This document shows positions 1 through 7,170 of a stretch of 8,665 nt of DNA, in pieces (position 1 is the first letter of the stretch; each line of letters opens with the position of its first letter). Location: NCBI GenBank assembly GCA_009776715.1, contig WRNF01000036.1, positions 1 to 8,665 on the forward strand, given 5' to 3'. Origin of the DNA: Treponema sp. (GTDB lineage: Bacteria > Spirochaetota > Spirochaetia > Treponematales > Breznakiellaceae). The position numbers and the translations under genes were made by a program. Below the pieces are notes generated by a model. It saw nothing but the letters and a program-made list of their open reading frames with translations. It was not told where the DNA came from and did not search any database.

Positions 1-1196
1 TCTTTTTGCATTTCGTTATTATCCTGAAATTCATCAATCATTATTGCTTTGAATGTTTCCTTTTCGTTGTAACGGATGTCATGCTGCTCAAGAAGTATTT
101 TTTTTGACAAACGTGCAATATCACTGAATGTTAGAATACCCAACGATCTTTTTTTCTCCAGATACTGTTTTTGAAGATCTGACAATAATATCAACATGGA
201 ATAAATTAATCCTGCCTGTTTGCAGTACACCGCAAGAGACGAAAATTCATTAAAAATTTTACGAAAATTTATTACAAAATCTTTTACCGGATTATTTTTT
301 TTTGGCCCTTTATTCAGATTAAGGTCTTTCAATGAAGCGAAAAAAACAAGGGTATCTTCCATTGCTTTTTGCAGCGAATGCGCATTGGCCCAGGAAACTT
401 TGTTTTTTTCAGGTATGTCCATTAATTGCTTAAAAAAATTACGAAGTTCCTGTTCATCGGGAAAGGCAACATTGCCCTTGTTGAATTGATGCAGAATTGG
501 AGCAATGTCCGGATGCAATTTTTCATTTTCCCTGCAAATGATGGATATTTCATCAATTTTATCAATAATTATCTTACGGTATTTTTTCCATTCATTGCAA
601 ATGATATTAAACTGAATATTTATATCATGTTCAACATCCGGCGGTGAATCTATATAAGAATAATTATACAAAGCTTTAGCAAATATTTCATTGGCAATAT
701 ACACAGGATTTTTATGATGATACAGACATTCAATCGCAGGATGGCTGCGACGGGCAATTACAAAAGGCAGAGCTTCTTCAATTGCAAGCTGCCTGCAGCG
801 TTCATCGTCAACGGAAAAATCGGGGCTTATGCCATAGCGGTTAGCAGCCTGTTTAACAATTGCCGTGCTGTATGAGTCAAGCGTTTGAATTCTTGCCTGG
901 GCAAATTCATCGATGGCTTTTTGGGCAAGTTTTCCCTTTTCGCCCGAACAATCCGATGCAGTTTCAGATAACTCAAGGTAAATTCTTCTGTACATTTCTG
1001 TTGCGGCTTTTTTTGTAAAAGTAAGGGTTAGAATTTCATTTACAGCGTATTTTTTTTCCGTTATGAGCCAAACAAATCTTTTTGCAAGAACAAGAGTTTT
1101 TCCGGCCCCTGCCCCGGCGGCAATAACTGAATTTTTTTCACAGTATACGGCTGCTTGCTGTTCTTTGTTTAAGGCCGGTTTTTTTTCTGGTTCCAT
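1..1196 (-). CDS. AddA/RecB-like UvrD-family helicase, N-terminal part (3' end outside window)
   Basis: This open frame runs from the ATG at 1196-1194 to the left edge without a stop, giving 398 residues of a longer protein. It shows superfamily 1A helicase motifs in order: a Q-motif-like stretch near residues 9-14 (LNKEQQ), Walker A GAGAGKT at 28-34, motif Ia TFTKKAATEM at 59-68, motif Ib-like QTLDSYS at 104-110 and Walker B DEFQD at 388-392. In this family the protein is an ATP-driven 3'-5' translocase of the AddA/RecB type. Full-length members usually carry a second helicase domain and a C-terminal nuclease, neither visible here. The start is supported by GAGG five bases upstream (CCGAGGCAGTCATG on the minus strand) and overlaps the end of the upstream AddB-like gene by 28 nt, suggesting translational coupling. 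The insert between motifs Ib and II is long, as in RecB/AddA rather than UvrD. The helicase call is near certain. AddA versus another RecB-like paralogue is inferred from its partner. Confidence 0.9.
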   Translation of the reverse strand, partial: MEPEKKPALNKEQQAAVYCEKNSVIAAGAGAGKTLVLAKRFVWLITEKKYAVNEILTLTFTKKAATEMYRRIYLELSETASDCSGEKGKLAQKAIDEFAQARIQTLDSYSTAIVKQAANRYGISPDFSVDDERCRQLAIEEALPFVIARRSHPAIECLYHHKNPVYIANEIFAKALYNYSYIDSPPDVEHDINIQFNIICNEWKKYRKIIIDKIDEISIICRENEKLHPDIAPILHQFNKGNVAFPDEQELRNFFKQLMDIPEKNKVSWANAHSLQKAMEDTLVFFASLKDLNLNKGPKKNNPVKDFVINFRKIFNEFSSLAVYCKQAGLIYSMLILLSDLQKQYLEKKRSLGILTFSDIARLSKKILLEQHDIRYNEKETFKAIMIDEFQDNNEMQK

Positions 1197-4147
1197 GACT
1201 GCCTCGGTAAAATTTTATATATTGTGCGGCACACTTTATTAAATTCACATCCATTACAAAGTTTAGTGCGACTTGGATGTAAAATATGCGCCGCATCTGA
1301 AGATGCCGAAAAATTTGATATTTCCTTTGCAAACTGCTCAGATTTTTTATCAAATTCATTCATAATAAATGTAAAGTTATCGTCTCCATTAATAATATAT
1401 TTTTCAGCCTTCTTTGGGATTTTTTTTCCGTTAACTGTATTTTCAACGGTTCCAAACAATACATGCGCAGAAGCGTCAACTATGCTGAAATACAGGGCGG
1501 TATTTACTTCTTTTTTGACTGTGGATTCTGCAAGCCTAAGGTACATTGGAAGCTGAAAATTTACCAGTCCGTTTTCTCCAAAAAAATCAGAAAGTTTTAG
1601 GCTGTATTTTGTTTTAAAATCAACAATCACTGCTTTTTCCTGTTTATCCGTAAGAATGCAGTCAACTATTCCATTAAGGCAATAAAAATCTTTTTTTAGG
1701 GTATAATAAGCTTCGCTTGAATATACATTGCAGCCGGCAAAGAAAGAAATAAATTCAACAAAAAATATTTCAAGCACATTATTGAACATATTTTTTTCCG
1801 CTTGCAATAACCGGGCTGTTAGCATGCTCATTTCTGTTTTTTCGCTTTTTGGAAGACGGGGAAAAGAATTAAAAACCGCATCAATTTTTTTTGCAAGCAA
1901 ATTCCGGTAGGATTCAGGAAGTCTTGCCTTGCCGCTGCCATTGTCAACAACAGGCGGTTCAATGGCTTTTTTCGATAATTTTATTTCATCCAAAACAAGA
2001 TTTAAAACAGCATGAAACACTGTCCCTGTAATCTCGCTTGCCATAAGCCTGGTTTCAATCTTAAGATTCTCAAGGTTTATTATTCTTTTAAAAAACCATA
2101 TTAACGGGCATTGAAAATAAGGCTCCAGGGAGGACTGGGAAACATACATTGCGTCATTATTTTTGCGAATGACATTAAATAAATCGATGCCTGAGGTTAA
2201 TGCAGCAATGTTTTTTTCAGGGAGTTTTCTTCTGCGCTGCCATTCCTCAAAGCCAGTTTTTTGTGTTGCATGAATATTTTGCGGAAAAATTGTTTTTGCA
2301 ATATTTTCATGGCAGTGAAGCGAAGAAAAATACTGGCTTTCCTGTTGGTAAAGATTACTATAAAATATATCGTCCTTACATTCATGGCTTTTTGAAGCCA
2401 GGTTTACATTTACGTTAAAGGCGCTGTATGGAATGGCATAGCCGGAAAAAGTCTTTTCCGCGCAGAAAAAAGCGGCAGGAAGAACCGAATTGAACTGATG
2501 CATGTGAATAAAAGCCAGTGATGCGTCATTGTCGCAAATGCCTATTTTTGTTTTTTTGCTTTTTGTCATAAATGCAAGGGGAGAAAAAATTGTTGTAAGA
2601 TTTTCCTGGCTCGCTCCTAAAATAATATGACAGTCAAAAACGGCTGCGGCAGCGGTACGATACGGAAGGATGGCAACGCCGGACGCGGTTTGCTGTGCCA
2701 GATAAATTATCTCGTTTATATGTTCAATAAAAAAAGTAAAATGATTCTGCATTAAAATATTGGGAAAGGATTTTTCTATATCCGCCAGATTCATTAATTC
2801 GGAAATGCATCGGGCAATAATGGTATCTGTTTCACCAGATGCGTTTTCCATATTAAAAAAAAGATTACTAAAAGCAAAGTACTGTTTCCTTATTTCATCG
2901 AAAGATTTTGCATGGCATAAGGCATTTATCCGCTGTTTCAGGTTTTCAAAAAAAATCCGTGTTTCTTTTTCATAGCCGCCAAAGGGATGGTCAAAAGCAT
3001 CGTCCCAAACATTAATTGCAGAAACAGCATCGCCGTCACCTTCGGTCCATGAGCTTATGCAGTTGTTTTTTATCCCAAAGTCAATAAGGTTTTGAATTAA
3101 GACTTTATCCTTCCAGGGCAGATGAGAATTTAAAAGCAGCACCGCAACGGATTTAAAAGAAAAACCGCCAGAGGCGCATTCCGCAAGCGCGCTAAAAAAT
3201 TGTCCGGCATGGTAAGACGTTAGAGGCTGGCCGCATCTGTTGACATATGGAATATTGCGGTTTTCCAATTCACGGATAAGATACGGAGCATAATATTCGG
3301 AATTGGGTAAACTTACAGAAATTGAGTCCCAGGGAACATTCCGGTTTTTATTCAATGAAAGAATATACAATGCCGCATCGGTAATTTCGCTGCGGGAATT
3401 TTCATAATGGAAAACACAGCGGTTCTGGCATCCGGTTTCGCATAACTGCGCATTAATTATTTTTACATGTTCGCTTGTCTCCAGCAGATCCCTGTATTCA
3501 TTAAAATCAATAAGCAGTTCGGAAAAAAAAATAAAACAAATTTTCCCGTTATCGTTAAAAGGCGGTGTTTCCCAGGCCGGTTCAAAAAGCCCGTTCTCTT
3601 TCAGAAAATTTGAGTATTGAACCGCCAGACTGCATAAGTCGCGGTCGTCTGCGGAAAATTTTTCGATATCATTCTCGGAAAAATAATTAAAGATTGTATT
3701 GTCAATTTGCAGAATAGATATTCCTGCAGCTTTTTTAAACCACATCCCGAGCTGCGGCAAAATTGCAGTAAGCCATGATGCGAAGGAATGGGCATTATGC
3801 GCCCATTCCGGCCTGATAAGCGAAGAAAAAACCGGCGGCCTGCCTTCTTTTACCAGCTGTGAATTCTTGTGTATAAGGGCTGCGATAAACATTTTTCTAA
3901 GCGCCGGGGGGATGCTTTTTTTGTCCTGAATTTTTGATCGTATTGATTCCTGCTTAAAAGTATCCCATGCAATAAATTTATTCATGGCAATGGAATCGCC
4001 AACAAATGTTTTTCCGGATGTCTTTTGCCGTTGGCGTAAACTTAGCAGGTGATCCGCCCAGCGGGAAGCCGCAACATCGGTGGGAAAAACAAACAGCGAA
4101 CTGTCTTTATCAATATTTTCCAGCAGGGTGCTTTCAACAATATTCAT
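1169..4147 (-). CDS. AddB-like PD-(D/E)XK nuclease with iron-sulfur cysteines (992 aa)
   Basis: The C-terminal third is a RecB-family nuclease with every key residue visible: GTVFH with H712, D829 in GIVDC, D843 and K845 in VDFKTK, and QxxxY at 865-869 (QLPMY). Four cysteines, C680 (YFQCP) and C964, C967, C973 (C-x2-C-x5-C), match the iron-sulfur staple around the nuclease of AddB, Dna2 and Cas4. Residues 1-about 650 look like the inactive helicase scaffold of AddB/RexB. No Walker A was found: the N-terminus reads FVFPTDVAASRW where ATP-binding AddB proteins have a GKT loop. At 992 residues it is shorter than classical AddB (about 1150). The family partners with AddA to resect double-strand breaks and load RecA. 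The helicase gene follows with a 28-nt overlap, the addBA order of Bacillus. Translation starts at the ATG at 4147-4145, just downstream of a perfect extended -10 element and behind a weak GGAAA ribosome site. Confidence 0.88.
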   Translation of the reverse strand: MNIVESTLLENIDKDSSLFVFPTDVAASRWADHLLSLRQRQKTSGKTFVGDSIAMNKFIAWDTFKQESIRSKIQDKKSIPPALRKMFIAALIHKNSQLVKEGRPPVFSSLIRPEWAHNAHSFASWLTAILPQLGMWFKKAAGISILQIDNTIFNYFSENDIEKFSADDRDLCSLAVQYSNFLKENGLFEPAWETPPFNDNGKICFIFFSELLIDFNEYRDLLETSEHVKIINAQLCETGCQNRCVFHYENSRSEITDAALYILSLNKNRNVPWDSISVSLPNSEYYAPYLIRELENRNIPYVNRCGQPLTSYHAGQFFSALAECASGGFSFKSVAVLLLNSHLPWKDKVLIQNLIDFGIKNNCISSWTEGDGDAVSAINVWDDAFDHPFGGYEKETRIFFENLKQRINALCHAKSFDEIRKQYFAFSNLFFNMENASGETDTIIARCISELMNLADIEKSFPNILMQNHFTFFIEHINEIIYLAQQTASGVAILPYRTAAAAVFDCHIILGASQENLTTIFSPLAFMTKSKKTKIGICDNDASLAFIHMHQFNSVLPAAFFCAEKTFSGYAIPYSAFNVNVNLASKSHECKDDIFYSNLYQQESQYFSSLHCHENIAKTIFPQNIHATQKTGFEEWQRRRKLPEKNIAALTSGIDLFNVIRKNNDAMYVSQSSLEPYFQCPLIWFFKRIINLENLKIETRLMASEITGTVFHAVLNLVLDEIKLSKKAIEPPVVDNGSGKARLPESYRNLLAKKIDAVFNSFPRLPKSEKTEMSMLTARLLQAEKNMFNNVLEIFFVEFISFFAGCNVYSSEAYYTLKKDFYCLNGIVDCILTDKQEKAVIVDFKTKYSLKLSDFFGENGLVNFQLPMYLRLAESTVKKEVNTALYFSIVDASAHVLFGTVENTVNGKKIPKKAEKYIINGDDNFTFIMNEFDKKSEQFAKEISNFSASSDAAHILHPSRTKLCNGCEFNKVCRTIYKILPRQSWNQKKNRP

Positions 4148-4163
4148 TCTTTATTTCCGTGTA

Positions 4164-4194
4164 ATTATACCATTAATCAAAAAAATGGTATAAT
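4164..4194. promoter_or_regulatory. Palindromic divergent promoter with extended -10 on both strands
   Basis: A perfect 11-nt inverted repeat (ATTATACCATT at 4164-4174, AATGGTATAAT at 4184-4194, 9-nt loop) contains TGGTATAAT on each strand. This is a consensus extended -10 element (TGnTATAAT). The minus-strand copy would start RNA near 4157, ten bases before the AddB-like start codon. The plus-strand copy would start near 4201. No good -35 hexamer lies at 16-18 bp on either side, which extended -10 promoters tolerate. The two -10 boxes are only 19 bp apart, so polymerases probably cannot occupy both at once. The symmetry also suits a dimeric regulator. Sequence match is certain; function is inferred. 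Confidence 0.6.
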
Positions 4195-4211
4195 GCATTA
4201 ATGAGGATACA

Positions 4212-4406
4212 ATGACACGATTATCGAATTTTAATGTAAGAACTTCACGGCAAAAAGAATGGCTGAATACCACAGTGAAGGCAATTCGGCAGCGTACACC
4301 CTGTAAAGTAAAAAAACCAAGCTTGCCTAAGCAGAGCGCTTGCGTTGTTATAAGGACACTTTTAGTGGCCAATATTCAAGACATCGCCTTTAGCGGTGGC
4401 TGTTGA
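4212..4406 (+). CDS. Doubtful 64-aa basic protein, or a small RNA, behind a strong -10
   Basis: I do not recognise this product. The ORF begins at an ATG preceded by GAGG with a five-base spacer and lies just downstream of the plus-strand TGGTATAAT at 4186-4194, so it has better initiation signals than a chance ORF. The predicted 64-residue protein is strongly basic (about twelve Lys/Arg against two acidic residues), has three cysteines (31, 44, 64), and has no transmembrane segment or known motif. A four-codon ORF (ATG at 4201-4203, six bases after the -10) ends in a TGA that overlaps this start codon. Small local stems such as GCTTGCCTAAGC are present, and the segment could instead be an untranslated RNA. 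No intrinsic terminator is visible before the convergent gene ending at 4449. The complementary-strand ORF over the same bases has no start signals and was left out. Confidence 0.3.
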   Translation: MTRLSNFNVRTSRQKEWLNTTVKAIRQRTPCKVKKPSLPKQSACVVIRTLLVANIQDIAFSGGC

Positions 4407-4448
4407 CTTAAAAAATTAAACAGCTCAATAGAACATTCGCTTCATTTG

Positions 4449-5066
4449 TCAATAAGCAGATTTATCGGCTTCAATGCCGTTGCTTTCAGCACCTTTGCGT
4501 GTTTTAGTGTAATCCACCGAAAGCGGCTTTCCGCGGAAAATTGCTCCGTTTAATGCCGAAATAATTTTATCAGCTACAGTGTTTCGTACCTGAACAAACG
4601 AATAATTATCAAAAATTCGAATGGCACCGATATCTTTTTTTGGAATTGCTGTTTTTGTATTTATTATTCCAAGAATTTCCCGAGGAAGCACCCTTCGGCT
4701 CCTTCCAACATTGAAAAACAACAGCACCGATTCCTCATCGGCAAGCGGGTACCGGCTTTTATCTAAAGTTGAATTTTGATTTTCATTACCAACTGGATTT
4801 TGTTTTCTTTTCCTGTTTTTATCCGCTTTAACTTTCATACTATCTCTATATTCTTTCCGTTTGAGAGACATAATGTTCTTGCCTTGATCTGCCAGCATAA
4901 GAAGATATGCTCCTACCTTAGATCTGTTAAACACAGAAATCTCTTTTTTATAAATGCTAAGGTATTCTCTAAGCAGTGAAATATCTGATTCCGCTCCAAT
5001 ATTGTCAACCACAAGCGAAATATTTCTTTTAACTCTGTCAATGTCAATGTTAATGTTTAATGCCAT
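4449..5066 (-). CDS. Stand-alone DbpA-type RNA-binding domain protein (205 aa)
   Basis: Residues about 113-188 form a DbpA/CsdA C-terminal RNA-binding domain, an RRM-like fold: LLFFNVGRSRRVLPREILG, then KDIGAIRIFDNYSFVQV, then ADKIISALNGAIFRGKPLSV. In DEAD-box proteins such as DbpA this domain docks the helicase on structured RNA such as 23S rRNA. No DEAD-box helicase core is present, and the protein starts only about 110 residues before the domain. Residues 1-75 look mostly helical and match nothing I know. Residues 70-105 are a charged linker (KADKNRKRKQN) likely to be disordered and RNA-contacting. The protein probably acts as an RNA-binding or chaperone partner in the cytoplasm; its target is unknown. 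The ATG at 5066-5064 sits six bases after a TATAAT and has no Shine-Dalgarno sequence, so initiation may be leaderless. The next ATG (codon 57) would remove much of the N-terminal part. Domain assignment is strong; cellular role is not. Confidence 0.85.
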   Translation of the reverse strand: MALNINIDIDRVKRNISLVVDNIGAESDISLLREYLSIYKKEISVFNRSKVGAYLLMLADQGKNIMSLKRKEYRDSMKVKADKNRKRKQNPVGNENQNSTLDKSRYPLADEESVLLFFNVGRSRRVLPREILGIINTKTAIPKKDIGAIRIFDNYSFVQVRNTVADKIISALNGAIFRGKPLSVDYTKTRKGAESNGIEADKSAY

Positions 5067-5072
5067 ATTAAA

Positions 5073-5101
5073 ATTATATTATTTTTTAAAAATTATTGCA
5101 A
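5073..5101 (-). promoter_or_regulatory. Sigma-70 type promoter of the DbpA-domain gene
   Basis: On the minus strand TTGCAA (5101-5096) is followed after exactly 17 bp by TATAAT (5078-5073). Transcription would start seven bases later, at or beside the A of the start codon at 5066, predicting a leaderless mRNA. TTGCAA is its own reverse complement. Read on the plus strand it could serve as the -35 of the divergent thioesterase gene, with a weak TAATAT at 5120-5125 after 18 bp. The minus-strand promoter is well supported by sequence; the plus-strand reading is tentative. Confidence 0.6.
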
Positions 5102-5176
5102 TAGCTTAAATTTTCAAGTTAATATCTCCGATCTTACTGTATTGCTTTTTTTTAAGAATTTTTCCAAGATCATCTT

Positions 5177-5953
5177 ATGGAAAAAGTGGATATCTGGACA
5201 GAAAGTTGCGAGATTAAGTTTGGTGCAATTGATCGATCCGATTGCATGACACTAAGCGCTGCACTCAATTTTTTTCAGGAAGCAGCAATTAGCCATGCCG
5301 AAAATTTAGGCGTTGGGAGGGAACCCTTGGCAAAAACTAATCAAGTCTGGATACTTTCCCGAATGTCGGTTCAAATTAACAGACGGCCAAAATTTCGTGA
5401 AGCCGTAACAGTCCGAACATGGCCCAGGGGCGGAGAAAAACTCTTTGCAATAAGAGATTTTGACATCCGTGATTCTGAGGATATTCCTGTAGTCCAAGCA
5501 AGAAGCGGCTGGATAATTATATCTTTGGATAAACGCCGTCCGTTGCGTCCACAGCTTATTATTGACAAACTGCCTCTGAACAACGGCATTAACGCACTGC
5601 CTGCCGTTGTCGGGTTGAAAGAACGCTTATTAATTAAAAAAATAACAGAACGCAAAGCCTTGTACAATGAAGTTGACTATAATGGCCATGTCAATAATGT
5701 AAGCTATATTCGTTGGATAGAAGATGCAATTGCTCCTCTTCTGCTGGAGCAGGCTAAAACAATGCATCTTGATATTAATTACTTAAGCGAGGTATTACCT
5801 GGTGAAACAGTAGAACTGTGTATGGAAACAATTGAAACAACAGCAGTACCGTTAAACGATGCTTATTCTCCGGCACATGTTTTTGCATTTGAAGGAAGCA
5901 CTAAACGTGAACAAAAAAATGTCCCTGCATTTCGTGCAGAATTAAGCTTTTAG
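5177..5953 (+). CDS. Acyl-ACP thioesterase, FatA/FatB-like (258 aa)
   Basis: The protein has the double hot-dog layout of acyl-ACP thioesterases (Pfam Acyl-ACP_TE), with one hot-dog at about residues 8-125 and the second at about 155-258. It hydrolyses acyl-acyl carrier protein to free fatty acid and ACP in the cytoplasm, ending or diverting fatty acid synthesis. Family signatures visible are NFFQEAAISHAENLG at 31-45, WILSRMSVQI at 58-67, the catalytic-loop sequence VDYNGHVNNVSY at 166-177 with D167, N169, H171 and N173, and the later YLSEVLPGE at 202-210. A length of about 250 residues is normal for bacterial members, which lack the plant transit peptide. The start codon is the first in frame and retains the whole first hot-dog, but no clear Shine-Dalgarno precedes it. 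The gene is alone on this strand, divergent from the DbpA-domain gene and convergent with the permease 14 bp downstream, with no terminator hairpin between them. No fatty-acid genes adjoin it, so substrate chain length cannot be inferred. Confidence 0.9.
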   Translation: MEKVDIWTESCEIKFGAIDRSDCMTLSAALNFFQEAAISHAENLGVGREPLAKTNQVWILSRMSVQINRRPKFREAVTVRTWPRGGEKLFAIRDFDIRDSEDIPVVQARSGWIIISLDKRRPLRPQLIIDKLPLNNGINALPAVVGLKERLLIKKITERKALYNEVDYNGHVNNVSYIRWIEDAIAPLLLEQAKTMHLDINYLSEVLPGETVELCMETIETTAVPLNDAYSPAHVFAFEGSTKREQKNVPAFRAELSF

Positions 5954-5967
5954 CCCGAACAAACCTG

Positions 5968-7122
5968 TCATTCATTACAGCGAATTTTCAAGGCAAGGGC
6001 AAACAAAACCGTAAGAACATTAAAAACAATAATAACTGCCATTCCTGCTGTCATTCCGGCAATTAAAGCAGTGAAACCGACAATGTAGGGCGACATAATG
6101 CCTCCAAGCCCGGCGATAGCTAAAAGAATTGCCATTGCGCTGTGTGACCTGCTAATTATTTTACCGCAGACAGAAATAGCAGTAGGGTAAATTCCTGCAA
6201 AGCAAAATCCAAAAACTAATAATATAACTGTCAATATTATCTGATCTTTGCTGAAAAAAAACAACAAAAACATAAGCGCAGCGCCTAAGGAATTAAACAG
6301 AATTATAAGCGTTTTCCTAAACCGGGTGGACAGCCATGCGCAAAAAAGACGCCCGGCCATAATCACCAGCCACAATATTCCCAGCAGCGTTTTGGCATAA
6401 GAGTCACTCATAATTTCTTCGTCTATTAAATAAGTTACCAGCCAGCCGTTAACGCTTGTTTCGGCGCCCAAATAAAAAAACAACACAAAAGCGGATAAAT
6501 AAAATATGCTGTTTTTATAAAACGGCAATGCCTCCGGTAAAGTTTTTTCTTCTGCCCCGTTAGAAGCAGCTTTTTTTGGCGGATCGGCAATGCGCATTTT
6601 GCAGAACATAAAAAACACCGATGCAGAAAAAGCAATGCCGGTTAGGGCGGATATTTTCCAGCCGCCGCCCCAGATATACACCAATGCCGCAATAAGCGGG
6701 CCTAAAAAAGCGCCAACTGCAAATGAAGTGTGCAGCACATTTAAATACGATGCTTTCCCAACCGCCATTTCGTTGACCAAAGCAGTGGTTATATAATTGA
6801 CGCTTCCGGTTCCAAGCCCCAGCAGAAAAAACATGATTAATAAAACCGGAACATATCCAGTTGCAATAATGCCTAAAAATGACAGGCCAATAAATAAAGA
6901 CAAAAAAACAGTTGTTTTTTTCCGGCCAAAAAACGGCATAAGAATGCTTACCAGAAATCCGGAAAGCATGGTGCCTGCAAAACGAAGCGCAAGGAAAATT
7001 CCTTCTGTATAATAATCAATGTTATATTCTTTGCTTAAAGCAGGCATTATGGAACCTATCATAAGCACCATAATGCCGTTGACAAAAAGCGCGTAAGAAG
7101 ATCCGGCAAATACTTTTTTCAT
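5968..7122 (-). CDS. MFS permease, 12 TM segments (384 aa)
   Basis: This is a major facilitator superfamily carrier of the inner membrane. Twelve hydrophobic segments can be read at roughly residues 10-30, 42-62, 70-88, 90-115, 130-150, 155-175, 203-230, 243-262, 269-289, 294-316, 326-348 and 354-378, with a hydrophilic central loop at 176-200. The loop between TM2 and TM3 has GRKK (66-69) in the place of MFS motif A. NVLHTSFAVGAFLGP (128-142) and FAGIYPTAISVCGK (308-321) recall fucose-permease-like and related sugar or metabolite carriers, but the substrate cannot be assigned. Length is typical. The start at 7122 is the only one that keeps TM1 intact. The nearest AGG is two bases from the ATG, too close for a normal ribosome site, so initiation may be leaderless from the promoter just upstream. 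The solute-binding protein gene lies upstream on the same strand, separated by the repeat cassette, which argues for separate transcription units. Confidence 0.88.
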   Translation of the reverse strand: MKKVFAGSSYALFVNGIMVLMIGSIMPALSKEYNIDYYTEGIFLALRFAGTMLSGFLVSILMPFFGRKKTTVFLSLFIGLSFLGIIATGYVPVLLIMFFLLGLGTGSVNYITTALVNEMAVGKASYLNVLHTSFAVGAFLGPLIAALVYIWGGGWKISALTGIAFSASVFFMFCKMRIADPPKKAASNGAEEKTLPEALPFYKNSIFYLSAFVLFFYLGAETSVNGWLVTYLIDEEIMSDSYAKTLLGILWLVIMAGRLFCAWLSTRFRKTLIILFNSLGAALMFLLFFFSKDQIILTVILLVFGFCFAGIYPTAISVCGKIISRSHSAMAILLAIAGLGGIMSPYIVGFTALIAGMTAGMAVIIVFNVLTVLFALALKIRCNE

Positions 7123-7128
7123 ACCTAT

Positions 7129-7157
7129 TTTGTAACTGAATAGTTACTTTCATTCAA
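7129..7157 (-). promoter_or_regulatory. Candidate permease promoter with operator in its spacer
   Basis: On the minus strand TTGAAT (7157-7152) and TACAAA (7134-7129) are separated by exactly 17 bp; each matches the consensus hexamer at four of six positions. The perfect palindrome GTAACT-gaat-AGTTAC (plus strand 7132-7147) covers most of the spacer and the upstream half of the -10. A repressor bound there would block polymerase, as with TetR-family operators. The predicted RNA start coincides with the permease start codon. The palindrome is exact; promoter activity and a repressor are inferred. Confidence 0.45.
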
Positions 7158-7158
7158 A
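7131..7158. repeat. 28-bp direct repeat, copy 1 (permease side)
   Basis: This 28-bp stretch is identical to 7327-7354, 196 bp away. It starts TGTAACTGAATAGTTAC and ends TTTCATTCAAA on the plus strand, with a 16-bp palindrome near its left end. Here it overlaps the candidate -35 and -10 of the permease gene. Flanking bases differ immediately on both sides, so the repeat edges are sharp. Confidence 0.95.
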
Positions 7159-7170
7159 CCTAATTTAGTT

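Noticed and set aside
220..647. Plus-strand ORFs inside the helicase gene
   Set aside because: They lie opposite a frame with clear helicase motifs and continuous coding from 1196 to the edge.
4151..4372. 73-codon minus-strand ORF opposite the small plus-strand ORF
   Set aside because: It has no ribosome site or promoter, it overlaps the divergent promoter region, and its residues show no motif. It is probably a shadow.
4195..4448. tmRNA, 6S RNA or RNase P RNA
   Set aside because: No tRNA-like ends or tag frame, no long terminal stem with a central bubble, and no RNase P core motifs could be recognised in this 250-base interval.
5954..5985. Terminator between the convergent thioesterase and permease genes
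   Set aside because: Only a 4-bp CTGT/ACAG stem with an 8-base loop is present, without a U tract.
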